Positions 44,690 through 52,486 of a stretch of DNA of 64,000 nucleotides are shown here, piece after piece. The notes beneath the pieces were generated by a model. The model saw only the letters and a program-made list of their open reading frames with translations. It had not been told where the DNA came from and searched no databases. The stretch is from NCBI RefSeq assembly GCF_010747475.1, contig NZ_VSLZ01000001.1, positions 620,001-684,000 on the forward strand, written 5' to 3'. Made by a program: the position numbers and the translations under genes. Origin of the DNA: Halorussus sp. MSC15.2. Lineage in GTDB: Archaea > Halobacteriota > Halobacteria > Halobacteriales > Haladaptataceae. How positions within the stretch are numbered: the stretch's first letter is position 1; every line of letters starts with the position of its first letter.

Positions 44690-44837
44690 ACGCCCGTCGG
44701 CAGAACGTCCGAATTCACGGTCGCCACTCTTCCGGACTCGCGTTTCTTCACATCTGCTTCCTCGCATCTACTTCTTCGAGTGTCTCGGCAGTGGAGTCGG
44801 TCGAATTCTCTCCGAACCCCGGTCTCTCCGGAGTCGG

Positions 44838-46555
44838 TCAGGCCGACCACGACACGAAGACGTCGCCGTCGGACGAACAGCGCACGGAGAGTTCGCCGGC
44901 GGACGCGTCGTCGGGGACCTGAAACACCAGCCATCCGGTGTGGGTCGCTCCCGGGTCGGACTCTGATTCGGGGGCGTAGAATCGGCCATCGACGGGCGAA
45001 GCGAGTCCGTCGCCGTCGTCGGACGACTGGTGGAACACCGAGTAGGACTGGCCGCCGACGGCGACCGAGAACGCGCTCGCGTTCGGGAACTCGACCGACT
45101 CGGCCGCGGTGTTCTCGGCCGTCACGGAGACGAACGCGAACGTCTTGCCCGGCGGTGCGCGGTACGTCTCGTTCCCGCCCGCGTCGTAGATGTACGAGGC
45201 GAGCAGTCCGTCGAAGTGGTCGTTTCCGAGTTCTACGCGGAGGTTCGCTCCCTCCGGCGTCGTGAACGACTCCGTCAGCGCTCGCGTCGCCGGGTGAACC
45301 GCCACGCTCGCCGCGGCCGACCCCGGCCGGAGACGATACCGGGCACTGCCGGGTTTCGGCGGTTCGACTTCGGTCGTCCGCGTCGCGCTCGCCCCGGGGG
45401 ACAGGTCCAGTTCGAGCGTCTCGCTCGGGTGCCAGTCGGTCGCGTCGGCGTATCGGTGTTCGAGACCGCCGCGGTACGTCCCCGCCACCGACCCAGCGTT
45501 CTCGACGGTCGCAGTCGCGGTGACCGACTCGCCGAACTCCACGTCGGTAGGCATCCGCAGTTCGGTGACCTCGAACCGCGGAAACTCGACTGGGTCGAAC
45601 CGCCACCGCGCCTCCGGAATCGGGTCGCCGTCCGCGCTCGTGCCGTCCGCGGTGGTGCTGTCGGCGGTCGTTTCGCTGGCGACCGCCGTTTCGCCGCCGA
45701 CGGTCGTCTCGCTCTCGTCGGCGTCCTCGCCCGCGGGCGAGACCGTCTCGTTTCGGGTTTCCGACTCGGTTCGCGCTCGATTCCACGCGAACTCAGGTCC
45801 CGCGGTCGCCCGCTCGCGGGGGACCTCCGCGAGGAGCCATCCCGTTCGCGCCTCGTCGGGTTCTATCGCCCCCCGGGCCAACGGCCGCCGTCGATGCCGT
45901 CGAGGCTCGCGAGGTCGCCTTCGGTCCGGGCGAGGACGGCGATTACCTCGCCTCCAGCGACGGAGAAGTCCTCGGGTGAGACGCGAACGCGGCTATCGCT
46001 TCGGTTCTCCACCGATGCCTCGACGGTCACGAGGACCGAGTCGGAGTCCAGTGCGAGGACGGACCGACCGTTCGCGGTGTCGTAGAACAGGCCCGAGTGC
46101 GAGGACAACCCCGTGAGGACGACCGCGGGACCGCCGTCGAGGGCGAACTGCTCGCCGCCGCGCAGCGACCGACCCGAAGCCGAGACGAGGTGAGACGCGC
46201 CGGTCTCGGCGAGTTTGAATCGGTAGTCTCCGGCGTGCCCGAGCGAGAACGGGCCTGTCTCGACCGTTCTGGACTCCGAGGACGCCACGTCCGAGATTCG
46301 GACTCGCGTCCCGGACGCGGCGGCGTCGCCGCCGACGGTCAGCGCGTCGGCGAAATCGCCCGACTGTCCGCCCGCGTTCGTCACCGACACCGACAGCGAG
46401 AACCGTTCGCCGACCACGACGTTGTTCGGACCCGACACCGTGACGTCCTCGAACCGAGCAGGATTCTGACGGAGCGCACCGCCGAACGCCTGACAGCCCG
46501 CGAGAGACGGTAGAGCGGTCACACCGACGAGGGAGAGTACTTTCCGACGGTTCAT
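44838..46555 (-). pseudogene. Tat-exported lipoprotein with beta-sandwich domains, one frameshift
   Basis: The ATG at 46555 gives MNRRKVLSLVGVTALPSLAGCQAFGG, a twin-arginine signal with a lipobox (LAGC). The frame stops at about 45863 in one reading, while ARGAIEPDEARTGWLLAEVPRERAT continues in the next. Restoring one C at 45882-45884 (GGCCG to GGCCCG) gives a 572-residue protein. Two repeated beta domains are seen: FSLSVSVTNAGGQSGDFADALTVGGD and ATVENAGSVAGTYRGGLEH, CARDB-like. A membrane-anchored extracellular protein with unknown ligand. It interrupts the adk-cmk gene order. Confidence 0.75.
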
Positions 46556-46690
46556 ACGCCCACGTCTGACAGCCGACGTATAATTCCATTGGCCATCGAC
46601 GGCGAAGGACGGTCGGCAGGCAGTGAGTCGGCGGTTGGAGTCGGGCACAGAGCGAAAGTTGATTAACCGGGGGATTCCAAATCTGTCACA

Positions 46691-47608
46691 ATGGCACGGA
46701 CCGCGGACAAGATAGAGTCGCTCATCGCCGACGATTCGGGGATGGCCGACGCCTTAGCGGTCGTCTACGACCGCACCGACGCCGGCTCCGAGCGAATCGC
46801 GTGGGCCGACGTGAACGACGAACTCACGAGCGGTCAGTGGGGTCGCCTCATCGAGAAGGACGTCCTCGAAAGCGTGGGCGACGAGTTCCGACTCTCGGAC
46901 CCCGACGCGGTCGAGGCGGCGCTGGACGACGAACCGACGACCACCGTCACGACGACCGACGTGGACACCGACGTCGCGGACGTGGACGCCGACGAGTCGT
47001 CGTGGACGAAGTGGGACAAACTCGCGGCGGTCGGGGCCGGCGGCCTGTTCCTCGGCTACTCTCAGACGTCGGTCCGGGACGTCGTCGGCGGGACGGTCGA
47101 TATCGTCCTCGGCCCCATCGACGCGGTGGTACCGTTCTACCTCGTCGTGCTGACCGTGGCGCTACTGACGGGGCTGTTCACCACCCTCCTGCAGGCGAAC
47201 CTGATGGACATGGACAAGATGAGCCAGTATCAGGAGCGCATGAAGGCCATTCAGGAGAAGCGCAAGGAGGCCAAGGAGCGCGGCGACGACGAGGCGCTCG
47301 AACAGATTCGCGACGAGCAGATGGACGCCATGGGCGACCAGCTCGGCATGTTCAAAGAGCAGTTCCGCCCGATGGTCTGGACGATGTTCTTCACCATCCC
47401 GGTGTTCCTGTGGATATACTGGATGGTGCTGGACGGCCACGTCAGCACGGGCGAGTGGACCATCGTCGCGCCGCTCATCGGCGAGGCGCGGTGGACCTCG
47501 AAGATTCTCGGCCCGATGCAGCTCTGGATTGTCTGGTACTTCCTCTGCTCGATGAGCTTCACTCAGCTCATCCGGAAGTCGCTGAACATCCAGACGACGC
47601 CGACGTAG
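46691..47608 (+). CDS. DUF106 family membrane protein (archaeal Oxa1/YidC-EMC3-like)
   Basis: 305 residues. The N-terminus (1-~85) is a soluble, partly helical acidic extension with a winged-helix-like start (IESLIADDSGMADALAVVYDRTD). The DUF106 core follows: VPFYLVVLTVALLTGLFTTLLQANLMDMDKMSQYQERMKAIQEKRKEAKERGDDEAL, a cytosolic coiled coil, then MFKEQFRPMVWTMFFTIPVFLWIYWMVL and C-terminal helices. DUF106 is the archaeal member of the Oxa1/EMC3/TMCO1/GET1 insertase superfamily. Its position between adk and cmk is conserved in euryarchaea, next to genes for ribosome and translocon function. Confidence 0.92.
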   Translation: MARTADKIESLIADDSGMADALAVVYDRTDAGSERIAWADVNDELTSGQWGRLIEKDVLESVGDEFRLSDPDAVEAALDDEPTTTVTTTDVDTDVADVDADESSWTKWDKLAAVGAGGLFLGYSQTSVRDVVGGTVDIVLGPIDAVVPFYLVVLTVALLTGLFTTLLQANLMDMDKMSQYQERMKAIQEKRKEAKERGDDEALEQIRDEQMDAMGDQLGMFKEQFRPMVWTMFFTIPVFLWIYWMVLDGHVSTGEWTIVAPLIGEARWTSKILGPMQLWIVWYFLCSMSFTQLIRKSLNIQTTPT

Positions 47609-47814
47609 ACGACTGCTTCCGCGTTCGTTTCTGAGTCGCTCGACGGTGCGGCCCTCTTCTACGGAGTTTCGCGACACGCGGTAGGATTTCGTTCGAAGCG
47701 CGGCCGACGCGTCGGCGGCGTCAGTGTCGGCAGTCGGAGGAGGTCGCGTTTCGAGGAACCCGGGGAACGCGACGAGTTCAAAACCTCTTTCATACCTCCA
47801 CTCGGAGATGAGAT

Positions 47815-48390
47815 ATGCTAATTACAGTCTCCGGACCGCCGGGGAGCGGGAAGAGTACGACCGCCTCCAAACTGGCGGACGCGCTCGACCTCGACCACGT
47901 CAGCGGCGGCGACATCTTCCGGGAACTCGCGGACGAACGCGGCTACACCACGCTGGAGTTCAACAAACTCGCCGAGGAGGACGACCAGATAGACCGCGAC
48001 CTCGACCGACGCCTCCGGTCCATCGCGGCCGAGCGCGAGGACGTGGTGCTGGAGTCCCGACTCGCGGGCTGGTTGGCGGGCGAACACGCCGACTTCCGCA
48101 TCTGGCTCGACGCGCCGCTGGACGTGCGGGCCGAGCGTATCGCCGAGCGCGAGGACAAGTCCGTCGCGGAGACCCGCGAGGAGACCGCCGCGCGGCAGGG
48201 GAGCGAGGCCGACCGCTATCGGGAGTACTACGACATCGACATCACCGACCTCACCATCTACGACCTCTCGGTGAACACCGCGCGGTGGAACGCCGACTCG
48301 GTGCTGGAGATGCTCGTGACCGCCGTGGGCGACTACGACCCGGCCACCGACGAGGGGAAGTATCCCGTCGAAGCAACCTACGACTTCTGA
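47815..48390 (+). CDS. cmk: Cytidylate kinase
   Basis: 191 residues. P-loop [21 protein letters not shown] at 6-26 and [45 protein letters not shown]. It makes CDP/dCDP. Its stop codon precedes the Cbf5 start by 4 bp, so the two are cotranslated; a role near tRNA/rRNA modification machinery is a known archaeal arrangement. Confidence 0.95.
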   Translation: MLITVSGPPGSGKSTTASKLADALDLDHVSGGDIFRELADERGYTTLEFNKLAEEDDQIDRDLDRRLRSIAAEREDVVLESRLAGWLAGEHADFRIWLDAPLDVRAERIAEREDKSVAETREETAARQGSEADRYREYYDIDITDLTIYDLSVNTARWNADSVLEMLVTAVGDYDPATDEGKYPVEATYDF

Positions 48391-48394
48391 CGCC

Positions 48395-49264
48395 ATGCTC
48401 CGCGGACCTCCAGACGAACGAACCCCCGACGAACTGCTCGCCTTCGGCGTCGTGAACCTCGACAAACCGCCCGGTCCCTCGGCCCATCAGGTCGCGGCGT
48501 GGGTCCGCGACCGAGCGAGGGTAGACCAAGCCGCCCACGCCGGGACGCTCGACCCGAAGGTCACGGGCTGTCTGCCGGTGCTGACCGGCGCGGCGACCCG
48601 CCTCTCGCAGGTGTTTCTGGAGGGCGCGAAGGAGTACGTCGCGGTGCTGGAACTCCACGACGACCCGCCGGGCGACGTCGAGGCCATCGTCTCGGAGTTC
48701 GAGGGACCGCTCTACCAGAAGCCCCCTCGAAAGAGCGCGGTGGCGCGCAAGCTCCGCGTGCGGGAAATCTACGACTTGGACGTGTTGGAGGTGAGAGACC
48801 GTCAGGCGCTCCTCCGCATTCGGTGTGAGAGCGGGACCTACATCCGGAAGCTCTGTCACGACCTCGGTCTCGCGCTCGGGACCGGCGCGCACATGGGCCA
48901 CCTCCGCCGGACGGGAACCGACCCCTTCGACGACTCGACGCTGGTGACGATGGAGGACCTCACGGACGCGCTCGCTCGATGGAGAGAGGATGGAGAAGAC
49001 GACTGGCTCCGGGAGGTCGTCAGTCCGGCCGAGCGCGCGCTGACCCACATCCCGGCGGTCACCGTCGCGCCGAGCGCGGCCGAACAGGTCGCGCAGGGCG
49101 CGCAGGTGTACGCACCGGGAGTCATCGACGCCGAGGAGGCCGACGAGGGGCAGTTGGTCGCCTGCTACACGCCGGACGGGGCCGCGGTCTGTCTCGGGAC
49201 GATGGTCGGGGACCCGGACGCCGAGTCCGGCGTCGTCGTGGAACTGGAACGCGTGCTGGTGTAG
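48395..49264 (+). CDS. truB: tRNA/rRNA pseudouridine synthase Cbf5
   Basis: 289 residues. The catalytic motif HAGTLDPKVTGCLPV carries Asp53. The conserved CESGTYIRKLCHDLGLALGTGAHM and LRRTGTDPFDD follow, and the C-terminal PUA domain (PAVTVAPSAAEQVAQGAQVYAPGVI) closes the protein. Cbf5 works in the H/ACA ribonucleoprotein with Nop10, Gar1 and L7Ae to pseudouridylate rRNA, and alone at tRNA position 55. No other H/ACA subunit is in the window. Confidence 0.96.
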   Translation: MLRGPPDERTPDELLAFGVVNLDKPPGPSAHQVAAWVRDRARVDQAAHAGTLDPKVTGCLPVLTGAATRLSQVFLEGAKEYVAVLELHDDPPGDVEAIVSEFEGPLYQKPPRKSAVARKLRVREIYDLDVLEVRDRQALLRIRCESGTYIRKLCHDLGLALGTGAHMGHLRRTGTDPFDDSTLVTMEDLTDALARWREDGEDDWLREVVSPAERALTHIPAVTVAPSAAEQVAQGAQVYAPGVIDAEEADEGQLVACYTPDGAAVCLGTMVGDPDAESGVVVELERVLV

Positions 49265-49321
49265 TCGGGATTCCGAGTTTCGATTTCTGTGTTCGGAGAG
49301 CCGCGCGGAGATAGTTCGAGA

Positions 49322-49372
49322 CGGACTGTAAGTCGGGGGAGACTGTGGGTCGGGGCGGACTGTAGGTCGAGA
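49322..49372. repeat. Three tandem 17-bp repeats
   Basis: Units at 49322-49338, 49339-49355 and 49356-49372 with consensus GACTGTRRGTCGGGG (R = A or G), differing at a few positions. Twelve-plus of 17 positions match between units. Meaning unknown. Confidence 0.6.
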
Positions 49373-49532
49373 CGAAGACCGACTACGGAGACGGAGGAGT
49401 CGTGGAAGCGAGCGTCAGACTCGAAACACGGAGTCGACCGCCCGGCACCGCGACCACGAGGACCTCGCGCCTCCCCAACCGCTTGCGTTGCTCGCTTCGC
49501 TGTCGCCGAAAATCGAAGCGTTTTCGGGGTGA

Positions 49533-49553
49533 CGAGGGAGCTTCGCTCTCTCG
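49533..49553. repeat. TTC triloop palindrome
   Basis: CGAGGGAGC-TTC-GCTCTCTCG at 49533-49553, one G-T pair in nine. Its centre is GCTTCGC, the complement of GCGAAGC. An imperfect AAG-loop palindrome (CCGAAAA..CG-AAG-CGTTTTCGG) lies just upstream at 49506-49527. Confidence 0.5.
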
Positions 49554-49580
49554 AACCACGCTACTCAGCCCTCGCGCGAT

Positions 49581-49607
49581 GGGCGCGTCGCCCACAGCGA
49601 CGCGCCC
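49581..49607. repeat. 11-bp-stem perfect inverted repeat
   Basis: GGGCGCGTCGC (49581-49591), loop CCACA, GCGACGCGCCC (49597-49607). A very stable stem without a following T-run, about 100 bp upstream of the aspartoacylase gene. It may be a regulatory hairpin or cruciform-prone DNA. Confidence 0.55.
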
Positions 49608-49705
49608 GCACGCGCCGGGCGGGAGTATCGAACCGGCGTCCGCTTCCCCGGTTCTCCCCTGCCGCCAAACTCAGCTTTTTCACGCCGCCCGGCCACCTGC
49701 AAGGC

Positions 49706-50800
49706 ATGCAACTCGGTACCGCCGAATCCGAACCCGGCGAACTCGTCACGGGGTGGCTCGACGCGACCGACCTCCCGACCGGCACCCCCGAACGACTCCC
49801 CGTCCTCGTCGCGGAGGGCGAGGAGGACGGCCCGACGCTCTGGATTACGGCCGCCATCCACGGCAACGAGGTGACTGGCCTCGCAGTCGCGCAGGACGTG
49901 ATGACCGACGACCTGCCCGGCGAAATCCGGGGCACCGTGGTCTGCATCCCGACCCTCAACCCCGCGGGCCTGCGCCGCAACACCCGCACCTCCTACTACG
50001 ACGACGAGGACCCCAACCGCTACTTCCCGGACCCCGAGACCGAGAGCAGTCGCCCGCCGAGCGTCCAGCAACTCGTGAACGAGCGCGTCTACGAGGCGTT
50101 CGCCGACTCCGCCGACGCGCTCGTGGACCTCCACACCGCCCACGTCGGGTCGATGCCGTTCCTGATTCGCGACAGGGTCCTCTACGGGGAGAAGCGGACC
50201 GAGGACGAGGCCCGGGACCTCGCGGCCGACCTCGAATCGCTCGTGGACGCCTTCGGGATGCCCGTGGTCAACGAGTACGCCGCCGAGGAGTACACCGAGC
50301 AGAACCTCCAGCGCTCGACCGCGGGCGCGGCGCTGAACAACGCCGGAATCCCGGCGTTCACCGCGGAACTCGGCGGTCACGACGTCGTCGAGGAGGACAC
50401 CCGCGAGGCGGGCGTCGCGGGCGTCCGGAACGTCATGCGCGAACTCGGCGTCCTCCCCGGCGACCCCGACCCGTCCGCGGTCGGTCCCGAGGCGCCGGTC
50501 GAGTACCCGGTCAAGCGCGCAGTTCACCCCCATACCGACGCGCCCGGTATCGCGCGCCACCGCGTCGAAGCGGGCGACATGGTGGCCGAGGGCGACGTAA
50601 TCGCCGACGTCTGCACGCCCCACGGCGACCGGAAGACCGCGGTCGAGACCGACCACGACGGCTACGTCCTCGGTCGGATGCACGGCGTCGCGGTCTACGA
50701 GAACGACGCGCTGGCGAGCGTGGCGGTCCGCGACGACGGCGACCTCGTAGTCCCCCGCGAGTCCAGCGGGGATGGGTCGGACGGGAACGAGGCGAAATAG
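49706..50800 (+). CDS. Succinylglutamate desuccinylase/aspartoacylase family protein
   Basis: 364 residues from the ATG at 49706. The zinc carboxypeptidase-like core has AAIHGNEVTGLAVAQDV (ligands His52 and Glu55) and VDLHTAHVGSMPF with the third ligand His. PTLNPAGLRRNTR and ETDHDGYVLGRMHGVAVYENDAL are typical of this family. The C-terminal beta domain resembles the biotinyl-like AstE fold. It cleaves N-acyl amino acids; the real substrate is unknown. Confidence 0.9.
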   Translation: MQLGTAESEPGELVTGWLDATDLPTGTPERLPVLVAEGEEDGPTLWITAAIHGNEVTGLAVAQDVMTDDLPGEIRGTVVCIPTLNPAGLRRNTRTSYYDDEDPNRYFPDPETESSRPPSVQQLVNERVYEAFADSADALVDLHTAHVGSMPFLIRDRVLYGEKRTEDEARDLAADLESLVDAFGMPVVNEYAAEEYTEQNLQRSTAGAALNNAGIPAFTAELGGHDVVEEDTREAGVAGVRNVMRELGVLPGDPDPSAVGPEAPVEYPVKRAVHPHTDAPGIARHRVEAGDMVAEGDVIADVCTPHGDRKTAVETDHDGYVLGRMHGVAVYENDALASVAVRDDGDLVVPRESSGDGSDGNEAK

Positions 50801-50952
50801 CGATTCGGCGTGTCGGTTCGGAGTGTACTCTATTATACTTCTGCCGGTGCGGTCGATTTGCCGCGGTCCATTCCGAGCGAAATCGCTCGACGTGAAACGA
50901 AGCGCTTAACTCAGGGACGGGCTTTTGTGGAAATGCACACGGAGTGCACTGC

Positions 50953-51023
50953 GGGACCGTGGGGTAGCGGTATCCTCAGCCGATGGGGTCGGTTGGACCT
51001 GAGTTCGAATCTCGGCGGTCCCA
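50953..51023 (+). tRNA. tRNA-Pro (anticodon GGG)
   Basis: Seven-pair acceptor stem GGGACCG/CGGTCCC, D-arm GGGGTAGCGGTATCCT, anticodon stem AGCCG/CGGTT with loop ATGGGGT (anticodon 50985-50987), a four-base variable region, and T-arm CTGAG-TTCGAAT-CTCGG. The discriminator A is at 51023 and no CCA is encoded. No intron. A short hairpin and T-run follow. Confidence 0.93.
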
Positions 51024-51039
51024 TACCAAACTGAAGGGT

Positions 51040-51062
51040 AGCGGCGCTCATCGCCGCTTTTT
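51040..51062 (+). terminator. Hairpin and U-run after tRNA-Pro
   Basis: AGCGGCG-CTCAT-CGCCGCT with four further T (51059-51062). It follows the tRNA 3' end by 17 bp and would end the transcript. Confidence 0.65.
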
Positions 51063-51082
51063 CACTGAATTATGGTGTCAGC

Positions 51083-51190
51083 GTGAGCCGCGCGTCCGGC
51101 TCCGACACCATCTGCGAGTTCTGTGGCTTCGTCATCGACAGACCCGAGAAGGACTGTCCCGCTCTCGCCGACGGGAGGTGCCAGCCGTGA
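51083..51190 (+). CDS. 35-residue candidate zinc-binding microprotein
   Basis: A GTG at 51083 opens a 35-codon frame encoding SGSDTICEFCGFVIDRPEKDC and ending CPALADGRCQP. Cys11, Cys14, Cys25 and Cys33 form a Cx2C-x10-C-x7-C set, the size and look of haloarchaeal CPxCG-type mini zinc proteins. No ATG fits, and only 20 bp separates it from the tRNA terminator. Its codon use is high-GC3. Real expression is unproven. Confidence 0.5.
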   Translation: MSRASGSDTICEFCGFVIDRPEKDCPALADGRCQP

Positions 51191-51323
51191 GGCGACACTC
51201 TCCAATTTCGGCGATTCGATACTGTGTTCCATCGGGGCGTCTGTAGTTGGTCTTCGCGAAATCCCTTCCTCATAGTTACTTTCATGTGTCCACTCTCCCG
51301 AGCGTCTCGTAATCGTGTTCGAT

Positions 51324-52409
51324 ATGCGGGCTGTCGCCGTCGTCGGTCTCGTGCTTCTGGCCGGGTGCAGCGGCGCGCTTCAGGAGACGACGCCGACTCC
51401 CACGACGGGAGAGACGACTACTTCCTCGGTCGATATCACTGTGACCGAGACGGCGGCGACGACCGCGGGCGCGACGACGACCGCCGAAGCGGAGGACGTC
51501 GAGAACCCGTGGGGAAAGCGGAACGTGACGGTCGCGGTGTGGAACACCGTCAACCAGTCCCGGAATATCGCACCGCTCGTGAACCGGACGCTGGCGTACT
51601 GGAACGGTAACGGGAGCGAGTACGCGGAGTACGACGTCACGTTCGTCCCCACGACGAACGTGTACGAGGCGGACATCACCGTCAGACTCGTCGCTCGGAT
51701 TACCGAGTGCGGCGACGGCGGGACGGACTCCACGGTCGGGTGTGCGCCGAAACTCGACTCGTGGGAGACGCCCGACGACCCCGTCCGGGTCGATATCGTC
51801 GCGGGCTACTCGAACCAATCGACGAGGCAGATTCTGCGACACGAGTTCGGCCACGTCGTCGGTCTCGACCACGGCGAAGAGCCGATGCCGACGATGCAGG
51901 CGATAGCCCGGCACACGTACCTGTCCCAACCCGACGTCGCCGACCGGCCGGTCCCGTGGCGCAACAGCACGCTCTCGGTCCACGTGGACGTCTCGACGCT
52001 CCCCGGCCACGACCGCGAGGACGCCCGCGAGCAGATTCAGCACGCGCTCGACTACTACGAGTCGGGTGCGGAGGGCGCGGTCCCGACCAACGTGTCGTTC
52101 GTGCGGACGTCGAATCAGTCGGCGGCGGACGTCCGAATCAGCTTCCCGGACGACCCGTTCGACTGTGCGGGCGAGCGCACTCGCGAAGGCTCCTGCGGAC
52201 TGCCGTGGGTGTACGACACGGACACGGACGACGCGCCCGAGTACTTCTCGGACTACGGAATCAAGCTACGCGGTCTCGACGCGGACGCGGTCGGCTGGCA
52301 CGTCGGCTACTGGCTCTCGGACGCGATGGGTCTTCGCGGGGACGAGTTGCCCGACCCGTTCGTCGATGGCGGTCGGGGCCAGCGCCAGAGCGACTGGTGG
52401 GAGAGCTAG
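51324..52409 (+). CDS. Extracellular metzincin-like (matrixin-type) metalloprotease lipoprotein
   Basis: 361 residues from the ATG at 51324; a GTG nine bases upstream is an alternative. The signal MRAVAVVGLVLLAGCSG has a lipobox with Cys15. A Thr/Ala-rich linker (to ~60) leads to the protease: YEADITVRLVARITECGDGG and the zinc motif HEFGHVVGLDH (173-183), whose three histidines and Glu174 fit metzincins. The C-terminal ~150 residues carry a second similar domain (ISFPDDPFDCAGERT, GWHVGYWLSDAMGLRG). It is anchored to the outer membrane face and is probably a surface protease. Confidence 0.85.
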   Translation: MRAVAVVGLVLLAGCSGALQETTPTPTTGETTTSSVDITVTETAATTAGATTTAEAEDVENPWGKRNVTVAVWNTVNQSRNIAPLVNRTLAYWNGNGSEYAEYDVTFVPTTNVYEADITVRLVARITECGDGGTDSTVGCAPKLDSWETPDDPVRVDIVAGYSNQSTRQILRHEFGHVVGLDHGEEPMPTMQAIARHTYLSQPDVADRPVPWRNSTLSVHVDVSTLPGHDREDAREQIQHALDYYESGAEGAVPTNVSFVRTSNQSAADVRISFPDDPFDCAGERTREGSCGLPWVYDTDTDDAPEYFSDYGIKLRGLDADAVGWHVGYWLSDAMGLRGDELPDPFVDGGRGQRQSDWWES

Positions 52410-52486
52410 CTGAGACCGCCGAACTCGATGCCCCAGAGTATCGAGACCGAGTCCGACTCGGGACGCGGTAGTCCCGAAACGCTCCG

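Larger units (their letters stand above)
49265..49705. other. 441-bp intergenic region with repeats and a strong hairpin
   Basis: It contains the 17-bp tandem repeat (49322-49372), an unusual GC-rich tract, a triloop palindrome (49533-49553) and an 11-bp-stem hairpin (49581-49607). No convincing open frame or structured RNA family was found. Confidence 0.6.
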
